Positions 10,414-19,156 of a stretch of DNA of 64,000 bases are shown here, piece by piece. The notes beneath the pieces were generated by a model. The model was not told where the DNA came from. It saw nothing but the letters and a program-made list of their open reading frames with translations, and did not search any database. Made by a program: the position numbers and the translations under genes. Each line of letters begins with the position of its first letter. Position 1 is the stretch's first letter. Source of the stretch: Amycolatopsis acidicola (GTDB lineage: Bacteria; Actinomycetota; Actinomycetes; Mycobacteriales; Pseudonocardiaceae); assembly GCF_007713735.2 (NCBI RefSeq), contig NZ_VMNW02000026.1:1-64000 (forward strand), in the 5' to 3' direction.

Positions 10414-10860
10414 TCAGCGGCCCGCGTAGAGGTCCCGCAGGAGCGCCGCCTCCGCCGTGTGGTGGATCAACTCGTCGACGATGTGCAGCGCGAAGGCGCG
10501 ACGGGTCGACGTCGCGTAGTAGCCTGCGGCGTCACCGAGAAGCTTGGCCTGGTCGTCTTCGCTCAACGAAGCCAAGTTCGCGCGCCATCGCCCGTACGCC
10601 TCCTCGGTCTGCGCCATCGCCTCCTCCGCGCTCCGCGGTTCGGGCCACTGGCCCGGCTCCTCGGACAACCCCAGCAACGGCGCGTTCCGTTCCATGCGCA
10701 GGAGGTCCGCGATGTGCCCGAGCCGCCAGCGGAGCGTGACCCGGTCGTCGGCGATGGGCTGCCACCGCCACTCTTCGTCGGTCAGCCCGGCCATCCGGTT
10801 CCGGAACCGCTGCCAGGCGTAGTCGAACAGATCCAGGATGTCCTCACCTGCGGAAGCCAT
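10414..10860 (-). CDS. DinB/YfiT-fold protein, possible thiol-dependent enzyme
   Basis: The 148-residue protein is a four-helix DinB-like bundle. It shows LRWRLGHIADLLRMERNAP, with a first histidine ligand, and ALHIVDELIHHTAEAALLRDLY, with the paired C-terminal histidines expected to bind a metal. Actinobacterial members are often mycothiol-dependent transferases, but no substrate can be inferred. The start at 10860 (MASAGEDILDLFD) is chosen because the family begins this way; an in-frame ATG exists 30 bp upstream. Confidence 0.8.
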   Translation of the reverse strand: MASAGEDILDLFDYAWQRFRNRMAGLTDEEWRWQPIADDRVTLRWRLGHIADLLRMERNAPLLGLSEEPGQWPEPRSAEEAMAQTEEAYGRWRANLASLSEDDQAKLLGDAAGYYATSTRRAFALHIVDELIHHTAEAALLRDLYAGR

Positions 10861-10917
10861 CGGCCCAGCGTGGCACGAAGGCACCAGCACGGCAGAACTC
10901 CCTTCGGCATTTCGGGC

Positions 10918-10941
10918 TACCGACCGAGTACTCGGTCGGTA
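10918..10941. promoter_or_regulatory. Perfect 24-bp palindrome, TetR operator
   Basis: ACCGACCGAGT at 10919-10929 is followed by its exact reverse complement ACTCGGTCGGT (10930-10940), and the flanking T and A extend the symmetry to 24 bp without mismatch. Such ACCGACCG palindromes are typical TetR-family sites. It sits 38 bp before the GH3 glucosidase, whose operon ends in a TetR gene, so autoregulation is likely. Confidence 0.88.
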
Positions 10942-10979
10942 TGCTCGGCCCCGTGTCCGTTCGCGAGGAGGCGAAGCTG

Positions 10980-13340
10980 ATGACCGACCTGGAGTCCCGG
11001 ATCGACAAGGCGATCGAGGCGCTGGACCTGCCGGCGAAAGTCCGGCTGCTGACCGGCTCGGCGTTGTTCGCCCTGCACCCCGAGCCGGCGATCGGCCTCG
11101 CCGGGCTGGTCGTCTCCGACGGCCCCACCGGGGTCCGCGGCAGCGAGTTCGTCGACGGCGAGATCACCTGCCTGCTGCCGAACGCGACACTGCTGGCGCA
11201 GCACTGGGATCCGGAGGTCACGCGCGAGGCGGGCGCCCTGCTCGCCGACGAGGCCGCCAACCAGCACATCCACGTGGTGCTCGGGCCGACGATCAACCTG
11301 CACCGCACGCCGCTCGGCGGGCGGCTGTTCGAGGCGTACAGCGAAGATCCGCTGCTGACCGGCAAACTGGCCGTCGCGTACGTACAAGGCTTGCAGGGCA
11401 AGGGAATCTCGGCCACCCCGAAGCACTACCTCGCCAACGAGTCGGAGACCGACCGGTTCACGGTCGACTCGGTCGTCGACGAGCGCACGCTGCGCGAGGT
11501 GTACCTGCTGCCGTTCGAGATGGCGGTGGCGGAGGCGAACCCGTGGTCGTTGATGGCCTCCTACAACAGCATCAACGGGACCACGGCCACCGAGCACGCG
11601 CCACTGATCGTCGAGCTGCTCAAGGGCGAGTGGGGCTACGACGGGCTCGTGATGTCCGACTGGTTCGCCACGCGGTCGGCGGCCGCGAGCACCAACGGCG
11701 GCCTGGACCTGGTGATGCCCGGCCCGCAAGGGCCGTGGGGTGAGCAGCTGGTCGCGGCCGTCCGCGCGGGCGAGGTCGAAGAGTCCACTGTGGACGAGCA
11801 CCTGCGCCGCCTGCTGCGGCTGGCCGACCGGGTGGGCGCGTTCGGGGAAGAACGCGAGTGGCCGGAGGGGTTGCCCGCACCCGATTCGCCGGAGCGCCGC
11901 GAGCAGCTCAAGCGCCTGGCGGCCGGTGGGATGACGGTACTGAAGAACGAGAATTCGGCGTTGCCGTTGCGCGAAGGCGAGAAGGTCGCGCTCATCGGCA
12001 GGCACGCGCTGGAGCCCGTCGCGCAGGGCGGAGGGTCGGCGCGTGTCCGGCCGCCGCACGTGGTATCGATGGCCGAGGCGCTCGATGCGTCCGTTGTGGA
12101 CGGAGTCGAGGTGCGCACCGGGGAAACGGCGCCGTTGCCGGGAATGCTGCGTGATCCGGAGACGGGCGCGCCCGGCATCCGCGTGATCACCAGGGATCAG
12201 GACGGGGTCGTCGTCGACTCGCGGCATCGCGAATCGGCCGAGATCTTCGCCGGTGACCTCGGCAGGTTCGACAACGCCGCGAGCCTCGAACTGATCGCCG
12301 AAGTCACGAGGACGGAACGGCTGCGCGTCGGCCTGCGCGGGCCGGGGGCCTGGCAGTTCACCGCGCCGGGAGTCCACGACGACGTGGTGCTGGGCGCGGG
12401 CGACGGACCCGGCGGAGGGGTGCTGAACCCGCCGGCGTGGACGGTCGACATCGACCTGGAGGAAGGCGCGCGGATCAGCGCGACCACACCGGGCGAGACC
12501 GGGATGCGCGTACTCGGGCTGGTCGCGCGGCGCGCGCCGAAACCGCCGGCCGAGGTGATCAGTGACGCGGTGCGCGCGGCCAGGGAAGCGGATGCGGCAG
12601 TGGTCGTCGTGGGGTTGACGGCGGAGCAGGAGACCGAGGGCGTGGACAAGACCACGCTGGCCCTGCCGGGCGAGCAGGACGCGCTGGTCTCGGCCGTCGC
12701 GGCGGTGGCGAAGCGGACACTGGTCGTGGTGAACGCGGCGACGCCGGTGCTGATGCCTTGGCTGGAGGACGTCGACGCGGTGCTCTGGGCGGGCCTGCCG
12801 GGGCAGGAGGCGGGCGCGGCTGTCGCGGCCGCGCTGACCGGCGAGGTCGAACCGGCGGGGCGGCTCGTCACCACTTTCCCGGCTCGCGATGGCGACGGTC
12901 CCGCCTGGTCGACCACACCGGTGGACGGCAAACTTCCCTACGCGGAAGGAATTGCCGTCGGTTATCGCGGCTGGAACGAGGAGCCGCTGTTCTGGTTCGG
13001 CCACGGTCTCGGCTACACGAAGTGGCAGTACGGGGAGGCCGGGCTGTCCGTCGGGGAACGCGTGGAGTCGGCCAGGGTCGAGGTGACCAATACCGGCGAG
13101 CGGCACGGTCGCGAGGTGGTCCAGGTCTACCTGCGCCCCGAGGGCGAGCCGGTGCGGTTGATCGGCTGGGCGGGCGTCGAACTGGCTCCCGGGGAAAGCG
13201 CGCTCGTCGACGTGCCGTGTGACGAGCGGGTACAACGCTTGTGGGACAACGGTTCCTGGCGTCCACTCCCCCTCGGCGGCGAGGTGCTGATCGCGCGCGG
13301 GCTCGGCGACGTCCGGGCCAAGATCCGCGTGGGGGCCTGA
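10980..13340 (+). CDS. GH3 family beta-glucosidase
   Basis: The 786-residue enzyme should hydrolyse terminal beta-glycosides. The catalytic TIM barrel (about 20-300) includes GPTINLHRTPLGGR, KHYLANESET and the nucleophile Asp227 in GLVMSDWFATRS. A (beta/alpha) sandwich domain is interrupted by a PA14-like insertion (about 395-490), and the C-terminus (about 680-780) is a fibronectin-III-like domain with VEVTNTGERHGREVVQVYL. There is no signal peptide, so it acts in the cytoplasm on imported glycosides. The ATG at 10980 has GAGGAGG upstream and is preferred to 10941. It overlaps the TetR gene by ATGA. A 24-bp palindrome lies in its promoter. Confidence 0.93.
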   Translation: MTDLESRIDKAIEALDLPAKVRLLTGSALFALHPEPAIGLAGLVVSDGPTGVRGSEFVDGEITCLLPNATLLAQHWDPEVTREAGALLADEAANQHIHVVLGPTINLHRTPLGGRLFEAYSEDPLLTGKLAVAYVQGLQGKGISATPKHYLANESETDRFTVDSVVDERTLREVYLLPFEMAVAEANPWSLMASYNSINGTTATEHAPLIVELLKGEWGYDGLVMSDWFATRSAAASTNGGLDLVMPGPQGPWGEQLVAAVRAGEVEESTVDEHLRRLLRLADRVGAFGEEREWPEGLPAPDSPERREQLKRLAAGGMTVLKNENSALPLREGEKVALIGRHALEPVAQGGGSARVRPPHVVSMAEALDASVVDGVEVRTGETAPLPGMLRDPETGAPGIRVITRDQDGVVVDSRHRESAEIFAGDLGRFDNAASLELIAEVTRTERLRVGLRGPGAWQFTAPGVHDDVVLGAGDGPGGGVLNPPAWTVDIDLEEGARISATTPGETGMRVLGLVARRAPKPPAEVISDAVRAAREADAAVVVVGLTAEQETEGVDKTTLALPGEQDALVSAVAAVAKRTLVVVNAATPVLMPWLEDVDAVLWAGLPGQEAGAAVAAALTGEVEPAGRLVTTFPARDGDGPAWSTTPVDGKLPYAEGIAVGYRGWNEEPLFWFGHGLGYTKWQYGEAGLSVGERVESARVEVTNTGERHGREVVQVYLRPEGEPVRLIGWAGVELAPGESALVDVPCDERVQRLWDNGSWRPLPLGGEVLIARGLGDVRAKIRVGA

Positions 13341-13978
13341 TGTCGTTCCCACCTCGATACCGGTCGCGGGGCGACGTCTCCGGGGCGGAGTCGCGGGAGA
13401 AGGCTGTGCGGGCGGCGATGGAGCTGTTCGCCACGTCCGGCTTCAAGGGGACGTCGATCGCGCGGGTCGCGGAGAAGACCGGGCTGTCACAATCCGGTCT
13501 GCTCCACCACTTCCCGAGCAAAACGGCGTTGCTGTCGGCGGTGCTGGAGGCGCGGGACGCCGAGGACGGCGAGTTCCTCAGCGCCGGGGGTGACGCGCCA
13601 CTGGGCTGGGCCGCGTTCGACTCGCTCGCCGCGCTCGTCGCCCGCAACTCCACCCGGCCACAACTGGTCGGGCTGTACGTGCGGGTCTCGGCGGAGGCGA
13701 TCGAGCCCGGCCATCCGGCGCACGAGTGGCTGCGGAGCCACTACGCGAACGTCGAGGCCTGGCTCACCGACGCCGTCCAGGCAGGCAAGGAGCGCGGCGA
13801 AATCCGCGCCGACGCGCCCGTGGAAGCGTTGGTGCGCACCACGATCGCGGTGCTGGACGGGTTGCAGCAGCAGTGGTTGCTGCGCCCGGAAAGCGTGTCG
13901 ATGACCAAACTGTTCAACGCCCACGTGCAGGGACTTCGCGAACAGTGGAGCTCAGCGCCGGAACAGCCACCCCGGTGA
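13340..13978 (+). CDS. TetR-family regulator of the glucosidase operon
   Basis: The 212-residue protein has a TetR N-terminal domain (about 18-70): AMELFATSGFKGTSIARVAEKTGLSQSGLLHHFPSKTALL is an excellent match. The C-terminal domain is helical and would bind the inducer. Its ATG overlaps the glucosidase stop (ATGA), so both are made from one message, and the palindrome at 10918-10941 is its probable site. A sugar or aglycone inducer would be logical. Its final 65 bp overlap the convergent MFS gene. Confidence 0.9.
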   Translation: MSFPPRYRSRGDVSGAESREKAVRAAMELFATSGFKGTSIARVAEKTGLSQSGLLHHFPSKTALLSAVLEARDAEDGEFLSAGGDAPLGWAAFDSLAALVARNSTRPQLVGLYVRVSAEAIEPGHPAHEWLRSHYANVEAWLTDAVQAGKERGEIRADAPVEALVRTTIAVLDGLQQQWLLRPESVSMTKLFNAHVQGLREQWSSAPEQPPR

Positions 13979-15107
13979 CCACGGTCAGCGCCGCCGCCCC
14001 GACGAGGATCACCGGGGCGGTGGTCAGCTCCTCGAGCAGGGCGAAAACGTAAGGCGCGCAGAACCCGACGTACGTGAGGGCCCAGAAGATCGCGCTCAGC
14101 CTGGCGAGCCCGGACGGCGGTGCGATCTTGCCGATCTCGGTGAGCCCGAACGTCACGCACAGGCCGTAACCCGTACCCAGCAACAAATCCGCGACCAAGG
14201 CGACCACCGGCTGCGTCGTCGCCGCGGCCAGCGCTCCGATGAGCAGACCGGCGCACACGGCCGAAAGCCCGGTGACGGCGACGGGCAGCACGCCGTGGTC
14301 GGCGAGCCTGCGGCCGAAGGGCTGGATGAGCAGGCCGGCGCCGAGCACCATCGCGATCGCCACCCCGGCGTATGCGGTTTCGAAGCCGGGCAAGCGTTTC
14401 TCGACCAGTCCGGGCAGCACCGCGAACCCGATGCTCGGCGCGGCGAACACCCACGGCGCCACCGGCGCGACCAGCCGCCAGAAGCGCGGATCGCGGATCC
14501 CCGTCGCGCCACCGGCCACTCGGGGTGGCCTCGTTTCGGGCAGCCGGGCCGCGAGGGCGAGCGCCACGACGGACAGCACCAGATGCGGGAAGTACGCGGT
14601 GAACAACGACGTCCACTGCGCGAGCAAGCCGGCGACCAGGCCGCCGATACCGAAACCGGCGGACAGCAGCAGGCTCGCGCGCCTCGCGCCGGCCGCGGGC
14701 GCGGCATCCGGGTCGTATGGCGGGTGCGAAAGCTCCTTGACCCACGCGCTGCCCGCGGCGAGCACCGCGCCCATCGCGGCGCCGGAGAAGAAGCGGCCGA
14801 TGCCCAGCAGGAGCGTTTGATCGGCCATCAGCGCGAGAGTCGCTAGCAGCGACAGCACGACCGCGCCCAGCACGACCGGCTTGCGGCCGTAGCGGTCCGC
14901 GCCGGGGCCGCCCAGCAGGAGGCCGGGGATCAGTCCGACGACGTAGACGGCGAACAGTCCGGTCACCGTCGCCGAAGACAGCCCGAGCTCGTGGCGGTAG
15001 GCGCCGAGCAGCGGGGAGAACTGGTTGGCGCCCCAGCCCGCCGCGGTGATGAGCAGGGCGGCCCGGAGCCAGGCCGGCCTCGCGACCGCCGCCGTGGAAA
15101 CACTCAT
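13914..15107 (-). CDS. MFS transporter
   Basis: The 397-residue protein has 12 predicted helices and the loop-2 motif GGPGADRYGRKPVVL, followed by a short polar insert after RFFSGAAMGAVLAAGSAWVKEL. The ATG at 15107 (MSVSTAAVARPAWLRAAL) is chosen; the longer open frame upstream runs into the LysR gene. It is divergent from the LysR gene at 15192 and probably its target. The 3' end overlaps the TetR gene by 65 bp on the opposite strand, which is unusually long for intact convergent genes. The substrate is unknown. Confidence 0.87.
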   Translation of the reverse strand: MSVSTAAVARPAWLRAALLITAAGWGANQFSPLLGAYRHELGLSSATVTGLFAVYVVGLIPGLLLGGPGADRYGRKPVVLGAVVLSLLATLALMADQTLLLGIGRFFSGAAMGAVLAAGSAWVKELSHPPYDPDAAPAAGARRASLLLSAGFGIGGLVAGLLAQWTSLFTAYFPHLVLSVVALALAARLPETRPPRVAGGATGIRDPRFWRLVAPVAPWVFAAPSIGFAVLPGLVEKRLPGFETAYAGVAIAMVLGAGLLIQPFGRRLADHGVLPVAVTGLSAVCAGLLIGALAAATTQPVVALVADLLLGTGYGLCVTFGLTEIGKIAPPSGLARLSAIFWALTYVGFCAPYVFALLEELTTAPVILVGAAALTVVTGVAVPALSSTVREVPARGR

Positions 15108-15147
15108 GACGTCCAGTTTCGGCCGGTCCGAGCGGATAACGCGATCA

Positions 15148-15166
15148 CGTTCACGTTTTCCGAACG
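15148..15166. promoter_or_regulatory. LysR-type box between MFS and LysR genes
   Basis: CGTTC (15148-15152) and GAACG (15162-15166) flank a 9-bp centre, giving TTC-N9-GAA symmetry (T-N11-A class). The site is in the divergent promoter region, where LysR regulators normally bind. Confidence 0.5.
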
Positions 15167-15191
15167 ACCTTGACGGGGCTACCTTCGGAGG

Positions 15192-16088
15192 GTGGACCTC
15201 CGCCGGCTCTCGTCGTTCCTCGCGGTGGCCGAAGAACAGCACTTCGGCCGGGCCGCCGCCCGGCTGTTCCTGTCGCCGTCCGCGTTGACCGGGCATATCC
15301 AGCAGCTGGAGCGGGAACTGGGCGCGCGGCTGTTCCACCGCAGCCCCGTTTCACTGACCCCGGCCGGAGAACGCTTCGCTCGGCACGCGCGCTCCCTGCT
15401 CGACGCAGTGCACTCGGCGACGGACGATGTGGCCGGCGCCTCGCAGCCGGACGTGGAAACGCTGCGGATCGGGATCATGGGCCACGGCTCGGCGGAGCTG
15501 ACGCCCAAGGTCATCGACGCGTTCCGCCGCGCCCGGCCCGGGATCCGGCTCGCGCTGGAGACGCTCACGTTCACCGAGCACACGAGCGCGCTGCTCTCGC
15601 GGCGGGTGGATGTCGCGTTCGTGCGGCCCGCCGTCGCCGACGAGCGGATCGCCGTGGACGTGCTGAGCACCGAACAGCGGATCATCGTCGCCCCGGCGCG
15701 CTGGGAACTCGCCGACGCGCCGTCCGTGCGCCTGGCCGACGTGCTCGACCTGCCGTTCGTGGTGGTGCCGCCGCATACGCCGCGGCCGTTCACCGACTAC
15801 CTGTACTTCACCGAGGCCCGCGGCGGCGAGGCCCCGCGGCGCTCGCCCGACCACGCCGTGACGCCGCAGGAAGTGCTGACGAGCGTTTCGGCGGGGCGGG
15901 GTGCGGGCTCGGCGCTGAGTTCGTTCGCGCGGTACTACCCGTGGCCCGGCACGGTCAGCGTGCCCGTGGTGGACGCGCCCTGGGAGCACAGCGTGCTGGC
16001 CACCAGGCTCGGCGACCCGAACCCGGCGGTGCGGCTGTTCCGCTCCCTGGCGACCACGCTCGCCGAGCGCTTTCCCGTGCGGCCGTGA
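15192..16088 (+). CDS. LysR-family regulator
   Basis: The 298-residue protein has the usual LysR start, DLRRLSSFLAVAEEQHFGRAAARLFLSPSALTGHIQQLERELGARLF (helix-turn-helix about 3-60), and a periplasmic-binding-protein-like effector domain (about 88-290). It begins with GTG at 15192 and is divergent from the MFS gene, which it probably controls. The effector is unknown. Confidence 0.92.
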   Translation: MDLRRLSSFLAVAEEQHFGRAAARLFLSPSALTGHIQQLERELGARLFHRSPVSLTPAGERFARHARSLLDAVHSATDDVAGASQPDVETLRIGIMGHGSAELTPKVIDAFRRARPGIRLALETLTFTEHTSALLSRRVDVAFVRPAVADERIAVDVLSTEQRIIVAPARWELADAPSVRLADVLDLPFVVVPPHTPRPFTDYLYFTEARGGEAPRRSPDHAVTPQEVLTSVSAGRGAGSALSSFARYYPWPGTVSVPVVDAPWEHSVLATRLGDPNPAVRLFRSLATTLAERFPVRP

Positions 16089-16215
16089 GGGTTACGGCGG
16101 GTTCTGGCGTACTGGCCCGGCTTTGAGCAGTGCGACGGTGGGCGGTTCCCGGCGCTGGCAATGACACTCGGCCCCGCGGCTACCCGTCCGGGCCGCGGCT
16201 CAGGTGCGGGAGGGC

Positions 16216-16692
16216 TCAGGCGCGGGAGAAGGCCGAGCGCATCCAGTTGCCCGCCACCAAGACGATCGCCACCAGCGCGATGACCATCCCGATACCCGGG
16301 CCGCCGCCGACGGCGTTGTTCGCGTGCGAGGACTGCTGCGACCAGATCGCCAGCAACCCGTCCACGGAGGAGAACCAGCCACCGATCGCGCACACCCACG
16401 TCAGCCACCAGCGCCGCGTCGCGAGCGCCAGCGCCGAGCACACGATGCCGATCAACGTGGACGTGGCCGCGAACAGCTGCGGGATCGCGCCGCCCTGACC
16501 GAACAGCACCTGCCAGCCGACCTTGTCCCCCACCCACGGCAGGATCTGCCCGACCAGCAACACGAACACCAGGATCGAGATCACGAACCCGCGCCGGCCC
16601 AGCTCGACCGTGCGCGAGGCCTTGGTGACCACGTGATTCACGTCGTCGGCCAATGCCTGGTCGACCTCGTTGCCGTTCGGCACTTCGCTCAC
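16216..16692 (-). CDS. Small membrane protein coupled to miaB (Rv2732c-like)
   Basis: The 158-residue protein has about four predicted transmembrane helices: [55 protein letters not shown] and [16 protein letters not shown]. The GTG at 16692 overlaps the miaB stop (GTGA), so translation is coupled. A membrane protein in the same place follows miaB in mycobacteria as I recall. No function is known. Confidence 0.85.
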   Translation of the reverse strand: MSEVPNGNEVDQALADDVNHVVTKASRTVELGRRGFVISILVFVLLVGQILPWVGDKVGWQVLFGQGGAIPQLFAATSTLIGIVCSALALATRRWWLTWVCAIGGWFSSVDGLLAIWSQQSSHANNAVGGGPGIGMVIALVAIVLVAGNWMRSAFSRA

Positions 16693-18179
16693 GCTCCACA
16701 CCCGCCTGTCGTCGCCGGAACCGCCGGAGCACCGAAGGAAGGCAGCCCGAGGCTGACCCCGTCGGTCTTCGGACGCCGCCCGGCTTCCACGTTGTCGCCC
16801 GCGCGGGTACGGCGGTGCGACAGGACTTCCCCGTCGGCCACCAGATGGTGCGGGGCGCCGTAAGTGATCACTGTTTCCACGATGTCGCCGGGCCGGATCT
16901 CCCGGTCGACCGCCGCGCCCGCCGGGCTGAAGTGCACCAGCCTGCCGTCGCGGGCGCGGCCGCTCATCCGGTGGGTCTCGGCGTCCTTGCGGCCTTCGCC
17001 GGTGGCGACGAGCAGCTCGACCTTGCGCCCGACGAGCTTCTTGTTCTCCTGCCAGGCGATTTCGTTCTGGAGCTCGACCAGCCGGTCGTAGCGCTCCTGC
17101 ACGACCTGCTTCGGCAGCTGGCCCGGCATGTCCGCGGCCGGGGTACCGGGGCGCTTGGAGTACTGGAACGTGAACGCGCTGGAGAACCGGGCCTTGCGGA
17201 CCACGTCGAGGGTGGCCTGGAAGTCCTCCTCGGTCTCGCCGGGGAAGCCGACGATGATGTCGGTGGTGATCGCCGCGTCCGGCATCGCCGCGCGCACCTT
17301 GTCCAAAATGGACAGATACCGGCTGGACCGGTACGAGCGGCGCATCTCCTTGAGCACCCGGTCCGAACCCGACTGCAGCGGCATGTGCAGCTGGTGGCAG
17401 ACGTTCGGGGTCTCGGCCATCGCCTCGATCACGTCGTCGGTGAAGGCGGCCGGGTGCGGCGAGGTGAACCGGACCCGCTCCAGGCCGTCGACCGAACCGC
17501 AGGCGCGCAGCAGCTTGGAAAACGCCTGCCTGTCCCCGAATTCGACCCCGTAGGAGTTGACGTTCTGCCCCAGCAGCGTCACCTCCAGCACGCCTTCCGC
17601 GACGAGCGCCTCGACCTCGGACAGGATCTCGCCCGGGCGCCTGTCCCGTTCCTTGCCGCGCAGGGAGGGGACGATGCAGAACGTGCAGGTGTTGTTGCAG
17701 CCCACGGAGATCGACACCCAGCCCGAGTAGGCCGAATCCCGGCGGGCCGGCAGCGTGGAGGGGAAGGTCTCCAGCGACTCGAGGATCTCCACCTCGGCCT
17801 CGGCGTTGTGCCGGGCGCGTTCGAGCAGCACCGGCAGTGCGCCGAGGTTGTGCGTGCCGAAGACGACGTCGACCCAGGGCGCGCGTTTGACGATTTCACC
17901 GCGGTCCTTCTGCGCGAGGCAGCCACCGACCGCGATCTGCATGCCCGGGTTCGCGTCCTTCGCGGGACGCAGGTGGCCGAGCGTGCCGTACAGCTTGTTG
18001 TCGGCGTTTTCGCGGACCGCGCAGGTGTTGAACACGACGAGGTCCGGGTGATCGGCCCCGTCCGCGGGCCGGTAACCCGCCTCCTCCAATTGCCCGGCAA
18101 GGCGCTCGGAGTCGTGTACGTTCATCTGACAGCCGAACGTACGGATTTGGTAGGTTTTTCCAACCTCTGGCGCGCTCAT
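16689..18179 (-). CDS. miaB: tRNA-2-methylthio-N6-dimethylallyladenosine synthase MiaB
   Basis: MiaB adds a methylthio group to i6A37, completing the modification begun by MiaA. The 496-residue protein has the N-terminal [4Fe-4S] cysteines Cys17, Cys53 and Cys87, the radical-SAM triad Cys161, Cys165 and Cys168 (CNNTCTFC), and a C-terminal TRAM domain. A Pro/Gly-rich tail of about 45 residues after the TRAM domain is longer than in most homologues. It starts at 18179, just after a 15-bp tandem array (18294-18383) on its 5' side. It is coupled to the following membrane-protein gene. Confidence 0.96.
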   Translation of the reverse strand: MSAPEVGKTYQIRTFGCQMNVHDSERLAGQLEEAGYRPADGADHPDLVVFNTCAVRENADNKLYGTLGHLRPAKDANPGMQIAVGGCLAQKDRGEIVKRAPWVDVVFGTHNLGALPVLLERARHNAEAEVEILESLETFPSTLPARRDSAYSGWVSISVGCNNTCTFCIVPSLRGKERDRRPGEILSEVEALVAEGVLEVTLLGQNVNSYGVEFGDRQAFSKLLRACGSVDGLERVRFTSPHPAAFTDDVIEAMAETPNVCHQLHMPLQSGSDRVLKEMRRSYRSSRYLSILDKVRAAMPDAAITTDIIVGFPGETEEDFQATLDVVRKARFSSAFTFQYSKRPGTPAADMPGQLPKQVVQERYDRLVELQNEIAWQENKKLVGRKVELLVATGEGRKDAETHRMSGRARDGRLVHFSPAGAAVDREIRPGDIVETVITYGAPHHLVADGEVLSHRRTRAGDNVEAGRRPKTDGVSLGLPSFGAPAVPATTGGCGA

Positions 18180-18293
18180 CGCCTACCAGGGTAAACCTGG
18201 CCTGTTTCACCCCTGTGGTGGCTGCCGCGGCACTCCCCCGGCCGACCGCCGCGCCGCCCCGATGTCACAGCGCCGATGTCGCCGCGCCGCTCC

Positions 18294-18383
18294 GATGTCA
18301 CAGCCCTGGATGTCACAGCCTTGGAAGTCACAGCCCTGGAAGTCGCAGCTCGGGATGTCACGGCCCTGGGCTTCGCAGCTTTC
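18294..18383. repeat. Six consecutive 15-bp tandem repeats upstream of miaB
   Basis: The consensus GATGTCACAGCCCTG starts at 18294, 18309, 18324, 18339, 18354 and 18369, with increasing substitutions to the right. Related partial units (GATGTCACAGCGCC, GATGTCGCC) occur at 18261-18293, and a further TCACAGCCC follows near 18393. The array fills the spacer between miaB and mazF. In some frames it reads as five-residue repeats, but no start, ribosome-binding site or stop supports a gene. Confidence 0.9.
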
Positions 18384-18392
18384 GTCCGGAGG

Positions 18393-18740
18393 TCACAGCC
18401 CCAGATGCACCCGCAGCGCGTGCTCGATCTTCGCCATGATCACCGCGGGCACGTGCCCCACCTTCTTGCCGATGCGCTGCACGGCCACCGACCGCACCTG
18501 CTCGGCCTGCGCCTTCGAGTCCATCCGCAAACCACAGTCACCCGCTCGCAGCAGCACCTGGAACGGGAACACCCTCGAGACGTTCGACGTGATCGGCACG
18601 ATCGTGACCACCCCGCGCGCCAGCCTGGTGGCCACCGAGTTCGCCCCGTCGTTGCTGACGATGACCGCCGGCCTGACCTTCGCCGCCTCCGAACCGCGCA
18701 CCGGCTCCAGATCGACCAGGCGAATCTCGGCACGCCGCAT
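18393..18740 (-). CDS. MazF/PemK-family toxin (endoribonuclease)
   Basis: The 115-residue protein fits the PemK/MazF fold: RRAEIRLVDLEPVRGSEAAKVRPAVIVSND at the start, VTIVPITSN in the middle and SKAQAEQVRSVAVQRIG near the end. MazF toxins cut mRNA at short sequences when freed from antitoxin. The ATG overlaps the antitoxin stop by one base (TGATG). The key Arg (KVRPAVIV) and Ser/Thr (PITSN) regions are present, so it is probably active. Confidence 0.9.
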   Translation of the reverse strand: MRRAEIRLVDLEPVRGSEAAKVRPAVIVSNDGANSVATRLARGVVTIVPITSNVSRVFPFQVLLRAGDCGLRMDSKAQAEQVRSVAVQRIGKKVGHVPAVIMAKIEHALRVHLGL

Positions 18741-18970
18741 CAGCCCGCGACCACCCCGTCACCCGCGACCGGTTCCCAGACCGCGGCCTCCTCTTCTTCC
18801 CACTCCGCCCACGCCGCCTGGTAGGCGTCCTCCAGCTGGGAAGCGCGCAGCATGTCGATCGCCTGGTGCAGCACGGCCGAACGGGACCCGGCCCTGGTCT
18901 CCGCCGCATACTCGTCGAGGAAGGCCACGTCCTCCTCGCCCAGACTCACACTCAGCTTCATACCGGTCAT
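18740..18970 (-). CDS. Ribbon-helix-helix-type antitoxin for the MazF-like toxin
   Basis: The 76-residue protein begins MTGMKLSVSLGEEDVAFLDEYAAETRAGSRSAVLHQAI (described from residues 1-38), a ribbon-helix-helix DNA-binding pattern, followed by an acidic tail (AWAEWEEEEAAVW) suited to block the toxin. The ATG at 18970 has GGAG upstream; 18961 is an alternative start. It comes first in the operon, as usual for antitoxins, and presumably represses it. Confidence 0.85.
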   Translation of the reverse strand: MTGMKLSVSLGEEDVAFLDEYAAETRAGSRSAVLHQAIDMLRASQLEDAYQAAWAEWEEEEAAVWEPVAGDGVVAG

Positions 18971-19156
18971 GCTACTCCGGTTGCCACCGGGGTGCCACCC
19001 ATGCCGGACCCCGCCCTGCCTGGGCACCTTGCGTGACTATGGTGTGCTTTGCCTGGTGTCGCAGATGACGCCTAGGTTGCGTTTGATCCGATTTGCGGGC
19101 GCCAGTAGCCGCTTCGGTGTTAGATCGCCGGGGTGAGCCAGGGTATGGAGGGTTCG

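Noticed and set aside
10917..13352. An 811-codon minus-strand frame across the GH3 gene
   Set aside because: Antisense of a strongly supported glucosidase; no start signal or recognisable domain.
13914..13978. Frameshift or misassembly because TetR and MFS genes overlap by 65 bp
   Set aside because: Both reading frames end normally and keep family-typical lengths, so a long convergent overlap is the simpler reading.
18262..19068. A frame reading MSQPW-like five-residue repeats
   Set aside because: The peptide repeat is only the 15-bp DNA array read in one frame, continuing antisense through the MazEF genes.
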